64,000 nt of DNA from Acidobacteriota bacterium. Its GTDB lineage: Bacteria > Acidobacteriota > Blastocatellia > Chloracidobacteriales > Chloracidobacteriaceae. The stretch spans positions 1 through 64,000 of the forward strand of contig JACQXX010000116.1 of NCBI GenBank assembly GCA_016208495.1. The letters are read 5' to 3'. The translations under genes were made by a program, and so were the position numbers. Under the pieces are notes generated by a model. The model made no database searches. It was not told the DNA's origin and saw only the letters and a program-made list of their open reading frames with translations. Shown one piece after another: positions 43,520-52,424 of this stretch (position 1 is the first letter of the stretch; each line of letters starts with the position of its first letter).

Positions 43520-44348
43520 GCGAGGGCTTCCAACAACCGTCAAAATGCGGCATGAGGCACATTACGTCGAGGAGTTATGGCAGCGGACCGGGGCGCCAAT
43601 CGGACGAATGATTTCGATTGACCGCCTGGAGCCGAACCCGAACCAGCCGCGAATGGAAATTGGCGACCTGACTGAACTGACGGCCTCAATTCGGGAGAAA
43701 GGTGTTTTGGAGCCATTGCTGGTGCGTCCCAGTCAGGTCGGTGGACGGTTTATGATTATTTCGGGGGAGCGTCGGTATCGAGCGAGTCTGATGGCTGGAT
43801 TAACCGAGTTGCCCTGTATTGAAATGGATGTGGATGATCGGGCGGTGGCGGAGATTGCCTTGATTGAGAACCTCCAGCGCAAGGATCTGACCCCATTTGA
43901 GGAAGCCGAGGGGCTGGCGACGCTGGTTGACCGGTTTGAATATACCCACGATGAGGTGGCCAAAAAAATCGGAAAGTCCCGGTCCTCGATCACGGAGGCG
44001 CTTTCGATCAGTTCGCTCTCGGATGAAATCAAGGAATTGTGTCGGGCGGCGAAGATTTCCTCGAAATCAACCCTGCTGCAAATTGTGCGTCAACCAGGTG
44101 AGGATGAGCGGCGGGCGCTGATTGCCCGGATTCAAAGCCAGGGGTTGACCCGGGATGATGTTCGTCGGGTCAGCAAGCCGCCAACTCAGGGCAGACCCAA
44201 GCCCTTTCTGTTCAAATTTCAGTCACCGGCGCGCGAGTTTACGCTGGAGTTGAAGTTTAAGCGGTCTCGGGTCGAGCGTGAGGAGGTCTTAACTGCCTTG
44301 CGGCGAATCGTTGAGCAGTTAGAGCAGGAGGGGGACCGAGAGGAATGA
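43512..44348 (+). CDS. parB: ParB chromosome-partitioning protein
   Basis: 278 residues beginning at a GTG with a strong Shine-Dalgarno. The ParB/Sulfiredoxin-type CTPase domain ([54 protein letters not shown]) and the helix-turn-helix ([19 protein letters not shown]) are in the usual order. The C-terminal domain (residues about 225-278) mediates dimerisation in the family. ParB binds parS and spreads as a CTP-dependent clamp. The gene is co-transcribed with parA. Confidence 0.96.
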   Translation: MSKRGLPTTVKMRHEAHYVEELWQRTGAPIGRMISIDRLEPNPNQPRMEIGDLTELTASIREKGVLEPLLVRPSQVGGRFMIISGERRYRASLMAGLTELPCIEMDVDDRAVAEIALIENLQRKDLTPFEEAEGLATLVDRFEYTHDEVAKKIGKSRSSITEALSISSLSDEIKELCRAAKISSKSTLLQIVRQPGEDERRALIARIQSQGLTRDDVRRVSKPPTQGRPKPFLFKFQSPAREFTLELKFKRSRVEREEVLTALRRIVEQLEQEGDREE

Positions 44349-44395
44349 CGGATGAGCCCGGGTTCCACGGAGATGGAAGCAGGCCAGGCGGAAAG

Positions 44396-44953
44396 CTATT
44401 TGGAGGGCTTGGCCTGGCTTTGTTGTTTGCGCAGTTGGTGCTGGTAGTGTTTTGACATCCACTTGCCAAAGCGATCCAGGTAAGGGTAGATCGGCTTGAA
44501 TACTTTGGCTCGCCACCCGCTATTGAGGTCTCGCCAGACGGTAAAATATTTTTCAATATAGGTGCGGACCGCTTTTTCACGCTGGTTGGGCTTCAGGCCA
44601 TGCGAGAGGGTGAAGTGGTAATGCTGGCCGATGAGGGAAAGCGTGGCGCCGGCAAGGTTGGTCTTTAAGTTCAATCGGCTGGCCAGTCGCTTGACCAGAC
44701 CTTTCTGTTCGACAAAGGTGGCGAGGGCGATTTCAAACCAGGCGGGCATGCCCATGGCCTTTGGATGGTACAAACAGGGAAGTTTCTCGCGCATTTCTTT
44801 GGCGATGGCTTTTTCCTGGATGCGGTCAACGATGACCACTTTACCAATGCCGCGAGTATGTTCTTGAGGGACCGCGTCAAACACGCTCTGAATGAGGGCT
44901 TCGAGGTTGGTGGTGACCTTTACCGACGCCTGATTTTCGACTTTGATGGGCAT
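44396..44953 (-). CDS. Hypothetical protein between parB and the parS-like site
   Basis: About 185 residues from the ATG at 44953; AAGGAG is 13 bases upstream, somewhat far, and the frame is open to 45049. I do not recognise the family. It is soluble, Lys/Arg-rich and mostly helical, with EHTRGIGKVVIVDRI near the N-terminus and GQHYHFTLSHGLKPNQREKAVRTYI (core YHFTLSHGLKPNQREKAV) in the middle. It has no signal peptide or membrane helix. It converges with parB and is divergent from xerD. Confidence 0.65.
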   Translation of the reverse strand: MPIKVENQASVKVTTNLEALIQSVFDAVPQEHTRGIGKVVIVDRIQEKAIAKEMREKLPCLYHPKAMGMPAWFEIALATFVEQKGLVKRLASRLNLKTNLAGATLSLIGQHYHFTLSHGLKPNQREKAVRTYIEKYFTVWRDLNSGWRAKVFKPIYPYLDRFGKWMSKHYQHQLRKQQSQAKPSK

Positions 44954-45084
44954 AACCGGAATACGACTCCTTGAGGGAAAAGCGGGAGTGTACGAAAGGA
45001 GCGAAGCCGGGTCAAGGAATCTGTTCCTTTGGCCAAGCCGCCAATCCACAAGGTAGACCGTGGAACTTCAAGTGTTACGTGTAG

Positions 45085-45100
45085 AGTGTCACGTGGAACA
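45085..45100. promoter_or_regulatory. Candidate parS site
   Basis: AGTGTCACGTGGAACA matches 14 of 16 positions of the parS consensus form TGTTTCACGTGGAACA, including the entire CACGTG core and right half. It lies 737 bases after parB, between the hypothetical gene and xerD. A weaker copy, AGTGTTACGTGTAGA, is just upstream at about 45071-45085. Confidence 0.65.
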
Positions 45101-45140
45101 TCAACCCGGATACATCACCGGAGCGGGAGGGAGACTCGAA

Positions 45141-46040
45141 ATGGCACGCGATCTTGGGAAAGCATTTCTGGATTATTTGCGAGTCGAGCGGGGGTTGTCA
45201 GTCAATACCCTGGAAGCCTATGGGCGGGATTTAGAGAAATTAAAGGGGTTTAGCGATGCGCGCCAGCGGGATCTTTTAACGCTTGAACGGCAGGATCTGG
45301 TTGATTTTATTCAAGTGTTACGTGAAGGCGGGCTGGACTGGCGGTCAATCGGACGCGTCCTGGTCACGGTTCGGAATTTTTACAAATATCTGCTGCTGGA
45401 TGGGTTTCGAAAGACGGATCCGACCGTTCATTTGCCAACGCCAAAGTGGGCTTCGGAACTGCCGCATTTTCTGACCGTCGAGGAAATTGACCGGCTTTTG
45501 GCGCAGCCTGACCTGGGGACTGAGGTTGGGAAGCGGGACCGGGCCATTCTGGAGGTGATGTATGCGACTGGATTACGGGTGTCGGAGGTCGTGACGCTCA
45601 AACTGGGTGATGTCAATTGCGAGGTGGGGTTTCTGAGTTGTTTTGGAAAAGGAAGCAAGCAGCGCCAGGTGCCATTGGGGAAATCAGCGATTCAATATCT
45701 CAATCAGTACTGGCCGGTCCGAACAGGAGCACTCAAGGAAAAAGGAAAATCATCTGGCTCGGAGCTGGTTTTTATCACACCGCAGGGGAAGCCGATGACG
45801 CGACAGGGGTGCTGGAAAATGATAGTGGACTATGGAAATCAGGCTGGAATCGGGCATATTACGCCACACATGTTGCGCCACAGTTTTGCAACCCATTTGC
45901 TGGAGCACGGTGCGGATTTGAGATCGGTGCAGGTTTTGCTTGGCCACAGTGATATCGCCACGACCGAAGTGTATACGCACGTAACGAATGATCGGCTCAA
46001 AGAGGTATATCAGCGATGTCACCCGCGAGCCCAGTCATAG
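45141..46040 (+). CDS. xerD: XerC/XerD-type tyrosine recombinase
   Basis: 299 residues from the ATG at 45141, with GGAGG ten bases upstream; this matches the usual Xer length, whereas the open frame extends to 45060. The N-terminal SAM-like core-binding domain (FLDYLRVERGLSVNTLEAYGRDL, core LRVERGLSVNTLEAYGRDL) precedes the catalytic domain. The active-site residues are visible: Arg in ATGLRVSE, His-x-x-Arg in HMLRHSFATHL, the second His in LLGHSDIATTEVYTHV, and Tyr in the same segment. Xer recombinases resolve chromosome dimers at dif. The neighbourhood with parAB and parS supports a chromosomal role, but XerC versus XerD cannot be decided. Confidence 0.93.
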   Translation: MARDLGKAFLDYLRVERGLSVNTLEAYGRDLEKLKGFSDARQRDLLTLERQDLVDFIQVLREGGLDWRSIGRVLVTVRNFYKYLLLDGFRKTDPTVHLPTPKWASELPHFLTVEEIDRLLAQPDLGTEVGKRDRAILEVMYATGLRVSEVVTLKLGDVNCEVGFLSCFGKGSKQRQVPLGKSAIQYLNQYWPVRTGALKEKGKSSGSELVFITPQGKPMTRQGCWKMIVDYGNQAGIGHITPHMLRHSFATHLLEHGADLRSVQVLLGHSDIATTEVYTHVTNDRLKEVYQRCHPRAQS

Positions 46041-46238
46041 AATCAGGTGAGGGGACTGTGGATTTGGGCAGTCAAGATGAGATTTTTATTGAGTCCGATA
46101 ATAGGTATTATGTATCACAATATCCGGATCCAAAGCCCAATCTGTAACTTTTCTTTTCGGTTCCGTTCAGTTACCCTACCAGGTATCTTGACCAACCCTT
46201 CCACCCAAGTCCAATAAACCAAGTCGAGCCTGTTTCCT

Positions 46239-46916
46239 ATGCCTAACCGACCCGTTTGCTGTCAATCCGGTTCCAACCCAGAATCCCAGCTTGAAACCGC
46301 CGCTCAACATCGCATCCAAGGAAGCCTGATTAAATCCAGGCTGTTATTTCTCCACATCAAACACGGTGTTCAGACGCTCAAGAAAATCTTGCGGCTGTTA
46401 CCTGCCGAAGACCAAAATCTGCTCTGCAAAACAATTTATGTTGGTGAGTGGTACTCGCTGGCAATCCTGGTTCGTCTCGATCTGGCAATTGCCGCCGAAC
46501 TGGGCGGACACTATCCAAACGTTTTCGAAGAGCTAGGTCGGTTTTCGGCAGATTTGAATTTAGGCGGGGCGTATGAACCCCTCATGAAAAAGGACATCCA
46601 TGCGCTCTTGAATCTGTCTGCGGTCATGAACAAAACCTACCAGGATTTTGGAAAGGCGTCATACCATCAACCCGAATCAAGCGACCCTGGGGGACGCCAA
46701 ACCGTCCTTCTCAAACTCGAATACCCCGAACCTCCACCGTCGCATTATTGCGAAAGCGGATTGGGGTATTTTCAGCATGCCGTCGAGTTGTGTGGTGGTC
46801 AGGAGGTCACGGTTGAAATCACCGAATGCCTTCAGCAAGGCGGGCGGTGTTGTTGCTTTAAGGTTGAATGGGAGCCACCGACGGATGTCAGCCTGCGGCC
46901 CAGTTCAGCCAGATAA
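46239..46916 (+). CDS. DUF2378 (TIGR02265-like) family protein
   Basis: 225 residues. The pattern IQGSLIKSRLLFLH, TIYVGEWYSLAILVRLDLAI, LGRFSADLNLGGAY and the C-terminal GLGYFQHAVELCGGQEVTVEITEC followed by GRCCCFKVEW (both shortened cores of longer segments) resembles DUF2378/TIGR02265, a family first described in Myxococcales. Its C-terminal half is distantly like V4R-type small-molecule-binding domains. Several cysteines near the C-terminus (EC, RCCCF) may bind metal. It has no signal peptide. No Shine-Dalgarno is clear. The call is tentative. Confidence 0.6.
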   Translation: MPNRPVCCQSGSNPESQLETAAQHRIQGSLIKSRLLFLHIKHGVQTLKKILRLLPAEDQNLLCKTIYVGEWYSLAILVRLDLAIAAELGGHYPNVFEELGRFSADLNLGGAYEPLMKKDIHALLNLSAVMNKTYQDFGKASYHQPESSDPGGRQTVLLKLEYPEPPPSHYCESGLGYFQHAVELCGGQEVTVEITECLQQGGRCCCFKVEWEPPTDVSLRPSSAR

Positions 46917-46947
46917 GAATGGGATGCTGTCGTCGCTTTATCTGAAA

Positions 46948-47808
46948 TTATACAGACCGGAGTGCCTGATCGAGATCAAAGTCGGGCGACCATCCCAACT
47001 CGCGGCCAATCTTTCCGAGGTCGGAGACATAGCGCTCTTGCTCGTCTTTCCCTGGTGGGGTGTCGATTCCGGCAATCAGCGACTGATCCAGCCCTTGAAC
47101 AACGGCAATTCGATGGGCAAATTCAAGAAGCGTACCGGAAAAATCGAGGCCGCCGCCAATATTAAAAACACCTCCGGGGTGATCTGATTGCAGAAAAAGC
47201 TGAAAGGCCCGGGCTAACTCCCGCGCCGGCAATACGTCTCGAACCTGCCTTCCCTGTCCTTTTAAGTGCAACGGTTTCCCTTCCCGCAGGCATTGCGCAA
47301 AGCCCGAAACCCACCCACCACGATTGCCGGCTGATGGGGGCGCGAAAATAGTCGACAATCGAAAAATCCCCAACCTGAACCCCCGCTGAGCGGCATGGAA
47401 TTGGAGGTACTCTTCGCCGAGCCATTTTGACCAGGCGTAGGCATTCTGCCGGTCATAGGTGGTGGGGCAGGCTTCCGAAACGGATACCTCACCGTCACTG
47501 TGTGAATGGTAGATGTCTTTGGTTGAGGCAAAGATCAGGGTTTGCCCTTGATCCAGATGGTGAGCCAGAAACCCAGCCCCCTGGGCATTTACATGAAAAC
47601 AGCTTCCGGCTGCTTGAGGTGACTTACTGGTTTCAGCCGCCAGGTGAATCACGGTTCGGTACTGGCGGAACTGATGAGCCCGAACCGGATCAAGAAAATC
47701 CCACCCCCGCCGCCGCGAGGCTGAATCGGCCTCAAAAAATGCACGCACCACCAGGCCCAGATATCCGTCGCCACCAGTGACCAGAACGGGTTCAAAGTAC
47801 CGGGACAT
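46948..47808 (-). CDS. NAD-dependent sugar epimerase/dehydratase (extended SDR)
   Basis: 286 residues. The nucleotide-binding motif TGGDGYLG lies at about 11-18. VIHLAAETSKS, FASTKDIY (in place of the usual serine segment) and the catalytic YxxxK in YAWSKWLGEEY identify an extended short-chain dehydrogenase. VFNIGGG and the C-terminal GWSPDFDLDQALR are like UDP-glucose 4-epimerase or dTDP-4-dehydrorhamnose reductase relatives. The gene lies 23 bases downstream of the radical SAM gene on the same strand, so the two probably form an operon. Confidence 0.87.
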   Translation of the reverse strand: MSRYFEPVLVTGGDGYLGLVVRAFFEADSASRRRGWDFLDPVRAHQFRQYRTVIHLAAETSKSPQAAGSCFHVNAQGAGFLAHHLDQGQTLIFASTKDIYHSHSDGEVSVSEACPTTYDRQNAYAWSKWLGEEYLQFHAAQRGFRLGIFRLSTIFAPPSAGNRGGWVSGFAQCLREGKPLHLKGQGRQVRDVLPARELARAFQLFLQSDHPGGVFNIGGGLDFSGTLLEFAHRIAVVQGLDQSLIAGIDTPPGKDEQERYVSDLGKIGRELGWSPDFDLDQALRSV

Positions 47809-47831
47809 GGCATCAAATTCCCTTCTGTACG

Positions 47832-48941
47832 TTACACGAAATTCACGTTGTTATTTGGATGACGCAGTGTCCACATCATCTTATTGATTGGGTGACAGCG
47901 ACAAATCGGCTGACATTTGGAGATATCAATCCCTTCATTTAATTTCTGGCGATGTTCGCTCTCCCAGATTTCACGAAAGGAGTGGACTGCCAGGTCGCCC
48001 AGGCAGAACTCGGGAAGCCCTCGGGTTTGAGAGCAATAATAAACCTTTTTATTTGCTTCAATTACGGGGAAAAAGTTCGCGTAGCACTTTTTGTAGGTAC
48101 TTCGTTCATAGTCAGGGGTTAAAACTCCAGCAAACTGATCTTCCTTGACGAAAACCTTAAAGTCATTTGTTTCGTGTTGTTTGGTTGCCCTGGCTTCCTG
48201 TAAAACCTGACTATAGAAATCATGATCATACTGCGTTGGCGATGACATCGGGTGCAAAATGACCGGCTTGATTTGAAAATAATCAATCCCGGTTTCTCTC
48301 ACCCGGCGCACGGCAAGATCGAGTTCTCCCTGGGTCTCAGGTGAAACTGCAATCTGCGCGCCGATATGGACCCTCGATTGGTGTCGTTTTTTCGCTGACG
48401 CCAGATCGGCCAGATTTTGAAGGACTTTCTCAAAGTCATCCACTTTATGCACGGCTTTTCGGGTTTCGGCGGTGCCGGCATTGAGTGAAATTCGAATCCA
48501 GGTGCAATGCCTGGCTACCACTTCCGCTTTTTTCGGAGTCAACAACCCACCGTGGGTTATGATTGCAGTTTCAATGCCCTTGAGCGTGGTATACTCAACA
48601 AATTCCATGAGGTTTGGATTGACAAATGGTTCTCCACTCCCGGAAAAGATCATTGACTTAATGCCAAGTTCAAAGAGTTCATCGACCAGAGTTCGATAAA
48701 AATCGAGGGGCATCACGCTGCTGTCCGGGTACGCCTTGAGGGATTTATCGTCACCTTTATGGGAGCCGAAATACCCGCCGTGCATACACCACGTACAAAA
48801 ATGATTGCAAATGGTAGATGGGCTGAGTTCCATCGTGACCGGATACACGGTGCGACCATGCCACCAGTCGTGCATTCGATCCATGTGGCTGAATAATTTA
48901 ATCGGTGAGAAAACATCTCGATTGAGGTCAGGCTGGTGCAT
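47832..48941 (-). CDS. Radical SAM protein with SPASM-like C-terminus
   Basis: 369 residues. The radical SAM cluster motif CNHFCTWC (C-x3-C-x2-C) lies near residues 46-53, followed by the GGE-like FSGSGEPFVNPN. The C-terminal part has further cysteines: KCYANFFPVI, YYCSQTRG, FCLGDL and CQPICRCHP, suggesting an auxiliary iron-sulfur cluster of SPASM/twitch type. The substrate is unknown. Pairing with a sugar epimerase might point to cell-surface glycan or cofactor modification. The YYCSQ-x-RG motif recurs in the other radical SAM protein (61971-62957). Confidence 0.9.
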   Translation of the reverse strand: MHQPDLNRDVFSPIKLFSHMDRMHDWWHGRTVYPVTMELSPSTICNHFCTWCMHGGYFGSHKGDDKSLKAYPDSSVMPLDFYRTLVDELFELGIKSMIFSGSGEPFVNPNLMEFVEYTTLKGIETAIITHGGLLTPKKAEVVARHCTWIRISLNAGTAETRKAVHKVDDFEKVLQNLADLASAKKRHQSRVHIGAQIAVSPETQGELDLAVRRVRETGIDYFQIKPVILHPMSSPTQYDHDFYSQVLQEARATKQHETNDFKVFVKEDQFAGVLTPDYERSTYKKCYANFFPVIEANKKVYYCSQTRGLPEFCLGDLAVHSFREIWESEHRQKLNEGIDISKCQPICRCHPINKMMWTLRHPNNNVNFV

Positions 48942-49179
48942 TCTCCTGGGTCTCCTTTAAAGGACACATCACAAGTCAAACGGAAGATCTGAGGCCACGA
49001 CAATCTCCCAGTCGGCTTTATTGGTCTGAAATTGAAGCGATTACAGGCCACCTCTGAATGGTGGTGTCGGGTAAGAAAAGAGATCATCATCCGGAAATCA
49101 GCCGGGACTTGTCAAGCCGTCACCGCACTTGGTAAAGTCGTCCGTCAAAAGTCTTTCAAGGAGAAGAGCTATCATCCTC

Positions 49180-49872
49180 ATGGGAAACAGAACACAATTC
49201 ACCGCTAACGGACTCACCGTCAATGGGTACCTGGCTACACCCGTTTCCGGTTCCGGCCCCGGAGTGATTGTTTTGCAGGAATGGTGGGGGCTGGTGCCCC
49301 ACATTGAATCAATCGCCGACCGGTTTGCCGCTGCGGGCTATACCGCGTTTGCTCCTGATCTCTACCACGGCCAGCAGGCAACCGGCCCTGATCAGGCTGG
49401 AAAACTGATGATGAGCCTGCGCATTGATGAGGCGGCCCGTGAAATGCAGGTCGCCATCCAGGGACTGCTGGCTTTACCACAAACCAGCGGTTTTCCAAAA
49501 GTCGGGAGCGTCGGGTTTTGCATGGGTGGTCTCCTTTCACTGTATGCTGCCTGCAAGAATCCTGAAATCGGCGCCTGTGTCATCTTTTACGGCGGCTTCC
49601 CAGGTGTCACCCCGGATATTGCCAGCCTGACAGCACCGGTTTTGGGCCTGTATGCCGGAAAAGATTCTTTTGTGACGGTTGATTCCGTTCATCAGCTTGA
49701 ACAAACACTTCAACAGCATCAAAAACCCTATTCATTCCATATCTACGCTGAAGCTGACCATGCCTTCTTTAATGACACGCGACCCGAAGTGTATCGAGAA
49801 GCCGATGCTCAGGATGCCTGGGAGCGTGTCCTGGCATTTTATCAAGCACATCTGTGGGGTGACCAGGGCTAA
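49180..49872 (+). CDS. Dienelactone hydrolase family protein
   Basis: 230 residues from ATG 49180; the frame is open to 49129 and AAGGAG is rather far upstream (17 bases). An alpha/beta hydrolase with the dienelactone hydrolase features: GLTVNGYLATP, the Glu in VLQEWWGL, the nucleophilic Cys in VGFCMGG, Asp in YAGKDSFV and His in ADHAFFND. The family hydrolyses dienelactones in chlorocatechol breakdown, but many members act on other small esters. No catabolic genes are nearby, so its substrate is open. Confidence 0.92.
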   Translation: MGNRTQFTANGLTVNGYLATPVSGSGPGVIVLQEWWGLVPHIESIADRFAAAGYTAFAPDLYHGQQATGPDQAGKLMMSLRIDEAAREMQVAIQGLLALPQTSGFPKVGSVGFCMGGLLSLYAACKNPEIGACVIFYGGFPGVTPDIASLTAPVLGLYAGKDSFVTVDSVHQLEQTLQQHQKPYSFHIYAEADHAFFNDTRPEVYREADAQDAWERVLAFYQAHLWGDQG

Positions 49873-49886
49873 GCCCCTGGGCTTTT
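49863..49886 (+). terminator. Possible terminator of the dienelactone hydrolase gene
   Basis: CCAGGG (49863-49868) pairs with CCCTGG (49875-49880) around the stop codon, followed by GCTTTT. The stem is short. Confidence 0.4.
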
Positions 49887-49995
49887 AAGAAGTCCATCGG
49901 ATCTTTGCCTCCTCTTCCCGCACAGGTTCAACCCCCAAACTGGCCTGGGCCTGGCCGCTCAGGTTCTTCGATCAAGCGTAATCCAAGGAGTACCA

Positions 49996-50472
49996 ATGTC
50001 TTTCAATAAGATTATCATCGTCGGCTATTTAGGACGCGACCCTGAACTGCGCTATACCGCCCAGAACGTCCCGGTATGCACCTTTTCGATTGCGACCTCC
50101 GAGCGCAAACGCGACGCCAAACCTGGGGGCGACTCAGGTGCGAATGAATCAACGACCTGGTTTCGAGTCACGCTCTGGCGCGAAAAAGCGGAACTGGCCA
50201 GCAAGTATCTGGCCAAGGGGCGTCAGGTGTACGTTGAAGGGCGGCTTTCGGTCCGCGAATGGCAGGATCGGGATGGAGTCACTCGCACCAGCCTGGAAGT
50301 GACCGGAACCGAACTACACTTCATTGATACCCGAAATGAAGCCGGCGGCGGGTCACCCAGCCAGGGAAGTCGGGAATCATTCACCCGCTCGGCGGGTGGC
50401 GGGAGTTCGGCGGCGGCGCACCTGGATGCCGATGCCCCGGCTGAAGTCGGTGAAGATGATATCCCGTTCTAG
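49996..50472 (+). CDS. ssb: Single-stranded DNA-binding protein
   Basis: 158 residues. The OB fold begins MSFNKIIIVGYLGRDPELRYT, and TWFRVTLWREKAELASKYLAKGRQVYVEGRL (core FRVTLWREKAELASKYL) is typical. After residue 110 comes a disordered Gly/Ser-rich linker. The acidic tip EDDIPF is the canonical protein-interaction tail. AAGGAG precedes the ATG (AATCCAAGGAGTACCAATG) by seven bases. SSB protects single-stranded DNA during replication and repair. A strong terminator follows at 50498-50533. Confidence 0.97.
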   Translation: MSFNKIIIVGYLGRDPELRYTAQNVPVCTFSIATSERKRDAKPGGDSGANESTTWFRVTLWREKAELASKYLAKGRQVYVEGRLSVREWQDRDGVTRTSLEVTGTELHFIDTRNEAGGGSPSQGSRESFTRSAGGGSSAAAHLDADAPAEVGEDDIPF

Positions 50473-50497
50473 TTTTCAACCTTGATTTTCAACCTGA

Positions 50498-50533
50498 CTG
50501 GTTGCCGAAAAACCATCCCGGCAACCAGTTTTT
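50498..50533 (+). terminator. Rho-independent terminator of ssb
   Basis: CTGGTTGCCG (50498-50507) and CGGCAACCAG (50519-50528) form a perfect 10-bp stem with an 11-base loop, followed by TTTTT and further T-rich bases. Its position argues that the next gene starts at 50545, not 50482. Confidence 0.9.
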
Positions 50534-50544
50534 CGTTTCTTCCC

Positions 50545-52242
50545 GTGAATCAAACCAACCCGCTCTCCCGTCGCACACCACCACTCAATGTCTGTTTCCT
50601 GATCGCCCTGACTGGCCTCACGTTCTTCTTCCATCTCGGAAGTGTCGGGCTGCTTGGGCCCGATGAGCCGCGATATGCCCAGGTCGCCCGTGAAATGATG
50701 GATCGTGGCGATTGGGTTACCCCAACCTTATTGGGGCACACCTGGTTCGAGAAACCAGCCCTGGTTTACTGGCTGATGGGACTCAGCTATCGCCTGTTCG
50801 GCGTTTCGGAATGGGCCGTTCGACTTCCCTCAGCCTGTCTGGCACTGGCTGGGGTTCTCTGGATCTACTGGCTCGGCACCCGGGTTCATAGTCAGCGGTG
50901 TGGCTTCTGGGCGGCGGCGGCGCTGGCTTCAACCTGCTTTTATTTTGGTTTTGCCCGCGGAGGGACATTTGATCTTCCCCTGACTGTATGTTTATCCGTA
51001 ACCCTTGGCTCCTTTTTATGGTGGGATCTTTCCCCAGCCAGAACAGATCAGCGCTGGTTGTGGATATGTTATATCTTTCTTGGGATCAGCCTTCTGGCCA
51101 AAGGGTTAATTGGAGTGGTTCTTCCAGCCGGCATCATTGGTGGATATCTGATGATGACGTCCACCTCAGTTCGTAACTTTTTCCAGCGGGTGAACCAGAC
51201 GCACTGGCTGATCGGCGGCGGACTTATGGTGTGTTCGGCCAGCCTCTGGTATGGTCCGGTGATCTGGAAGCATGGGTACTTGTTTATTGAGGAATTCTTT
51301 ATCGCCCACCATTTCCAGCGCTATACCTCGGACAAGTATCATCATACCGGGCCGGTTTATTTTTACCTTCCGGTTATGCTTGGCGGCCTGTTTCCCTGGA
51401 CGCTCTTTTGGCTCCATGGGTTCGCCGAGCACCTGAGGCTTCTTCGAAACCGACCGACACCCCTGGCGTCCCAGACTTCTTTGAAACTTGCCTGTTTCTG
51501 CACCTGCTGGGTGCTCTTTCCACTTCTGTTTTTCAGTTTTTCCGGATCAAAGCTTCCCGGGTATCTGCTCCCGATCTGGCCGGCTGCCGCGCTGATGGTG
51601 GGAACATCGATTGAAAAACTCAGCACCGCTGACTATGCCGGCCCCCGGCGCTGGCTGGTAGCCGGAACTTCACTTCTGGTACTGGCGGTTGCGGTTGCCG
51701 CGTGGATGGCTGGCGGTAAATTCGTCACGGACCCAGGTCAGATGGGCGGGGTGATCATGGTGCTTGGCAGTATTGGAATCATCGGCCTTGGTCTGGCGGC
51801 CTTTCGCATTGAGTCAGGGTTTTATGGACTTCTGTGCGGTGGGATGGGCGTGCTTGTGGTCGTTGTCGCGCTTCAACTCTTTCCCACTCTGGAACGACGG
51901 GAGTCCCTGAAGCATCTCTCGGTCACCGCACGCAAAGCGATTCTGCCTGGCGAACTGATAACCTTTTATAAATGCCGTAAATATGCCCCGGTTTTTTATC
52001 TCCCGGATCGGGTCTATTGTTGCGATGCTGACCAGGAACCAAATCGCTTTGACCATCCGGATGACCTGCTCAAATTCACATCCTCGACTGAGAGCCTCCT
52101 GGTCATACTTCCATCGGTTCTCCGACCTGAACTGGAGACCGACCCTCGCTTCCAGGTCGAGCATTTAGAATCGGAATTTATCTTTTCACTGCTCCGAGTC
52201 CGGCGGCAGCCTGATAAGCGCCAGGATAAGGAAACAGGATAA
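50545..52242 (+). CDS. Glycosyltransferase family 39 protein (ArnT-like)
   Basis: About 565 residues from a GTG at 50545; earlier TTG 50482 lies before the ssb terminator and is unlikely. A polytopic membrane protein of roughly 11-12 helices. The first periplasmic loop carries GPDEPRYAQVAREMMDRGDW, the DE-containing motif of ArnT/PMT-type lipid-linked sugar transferases. FEKPALVYWLM and DKYHHTGPVYFYLPVM fit too. It should transfer a sugar from a polyprenyl phosphate to lipid A, protein or another envelope acceptor. The last residues (DKRQDKETG) are encoded by the left end of a repeat element, so the natural C-terminus was probably altered. Confidence 0.88.
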   Translation: MNQTNPLSRRTPPLNVCFLIALTGLTFFFHLGSVGLLGPDEPRYAQVAREMMDRGDWVTPTLLGHTWFEKPALVYWLMGLSYRLFGVSEWAVRLPSACLALAGVLWIYWLGTRVHSQRCGFWAAAALASTCFYFGFARGGTFDLPLTVCLSVTLGSFLWWDLSPARTDQRWLWICYIFLGISLLAKGLIGVVLPAGIIGGYLMMTSTSVRNFFQRVNQTHWLIGGGLMVCSASLWYGPVIWKHGYLFIEEFFIAHHFQRYTSDKYHHTGPVYFYLPVMLGGLFPWTLFWLHGFAEHLRLLRNRPTPLASQTSLKLACFCTCWVLFPLLFFSFSGSKLPGYLLPIWPAAALMVGTSIEKLSTADYAGPRRWLVAGTSLLVLAVAVAAWMAGGKFVTDPGQMGGVIMVLGSIGIIGLGLAAFRIESGFYGLLCGGMGVLVVVVALQLFPTLERRESLKHLSVTARKAILPGELITFYKCRKYAPVFYLPDRVYCCDADQEPNRFDHPDDLLKFTSSTESLLVILPSVLRPELETDPRFQVEHLESEFIFSLLRVRRQPDKRQDKETG

Positions 52243-52424
52243 GGAAAGGTGAGTCGGTGTGTGACAAGGAGACAGGGAGACACGGAGAAGAGCATCCCAC
52301 CGACGTTGAGAGCGTGAATGCTCTCCAGTTGGGAGCGGGAGAATGTTTTTCCACTTGTCCTCTTTCCTCTTGTCTCTTGTTTCCTTTCCAGATCGGATGC
52401 TGCTCCCTTACCCTGGCGCTGATG
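52213..52424. repeat. About 212-bp inverted-repeat element, copy 3, overlapping a CDS end
   Basis: The left end GATAAGCGCCAGGATAAGG (52213-52231) is complementary to the right end CTTACCCTGGCGCTGAT (52406-52422). CAGATCGGA and GTTGGGAGC are shared with copy 1 (10362-10572). The first 30 bases lie inside the glycosyltransferase reading frame. Confidence 0.8.

Noticed and set aside
46648-47187. 179-residue plus-strand frame overlapping the DUF2378-like and epimerase genes
   Set aside because: It lies in alternative frames of two better supported genes.
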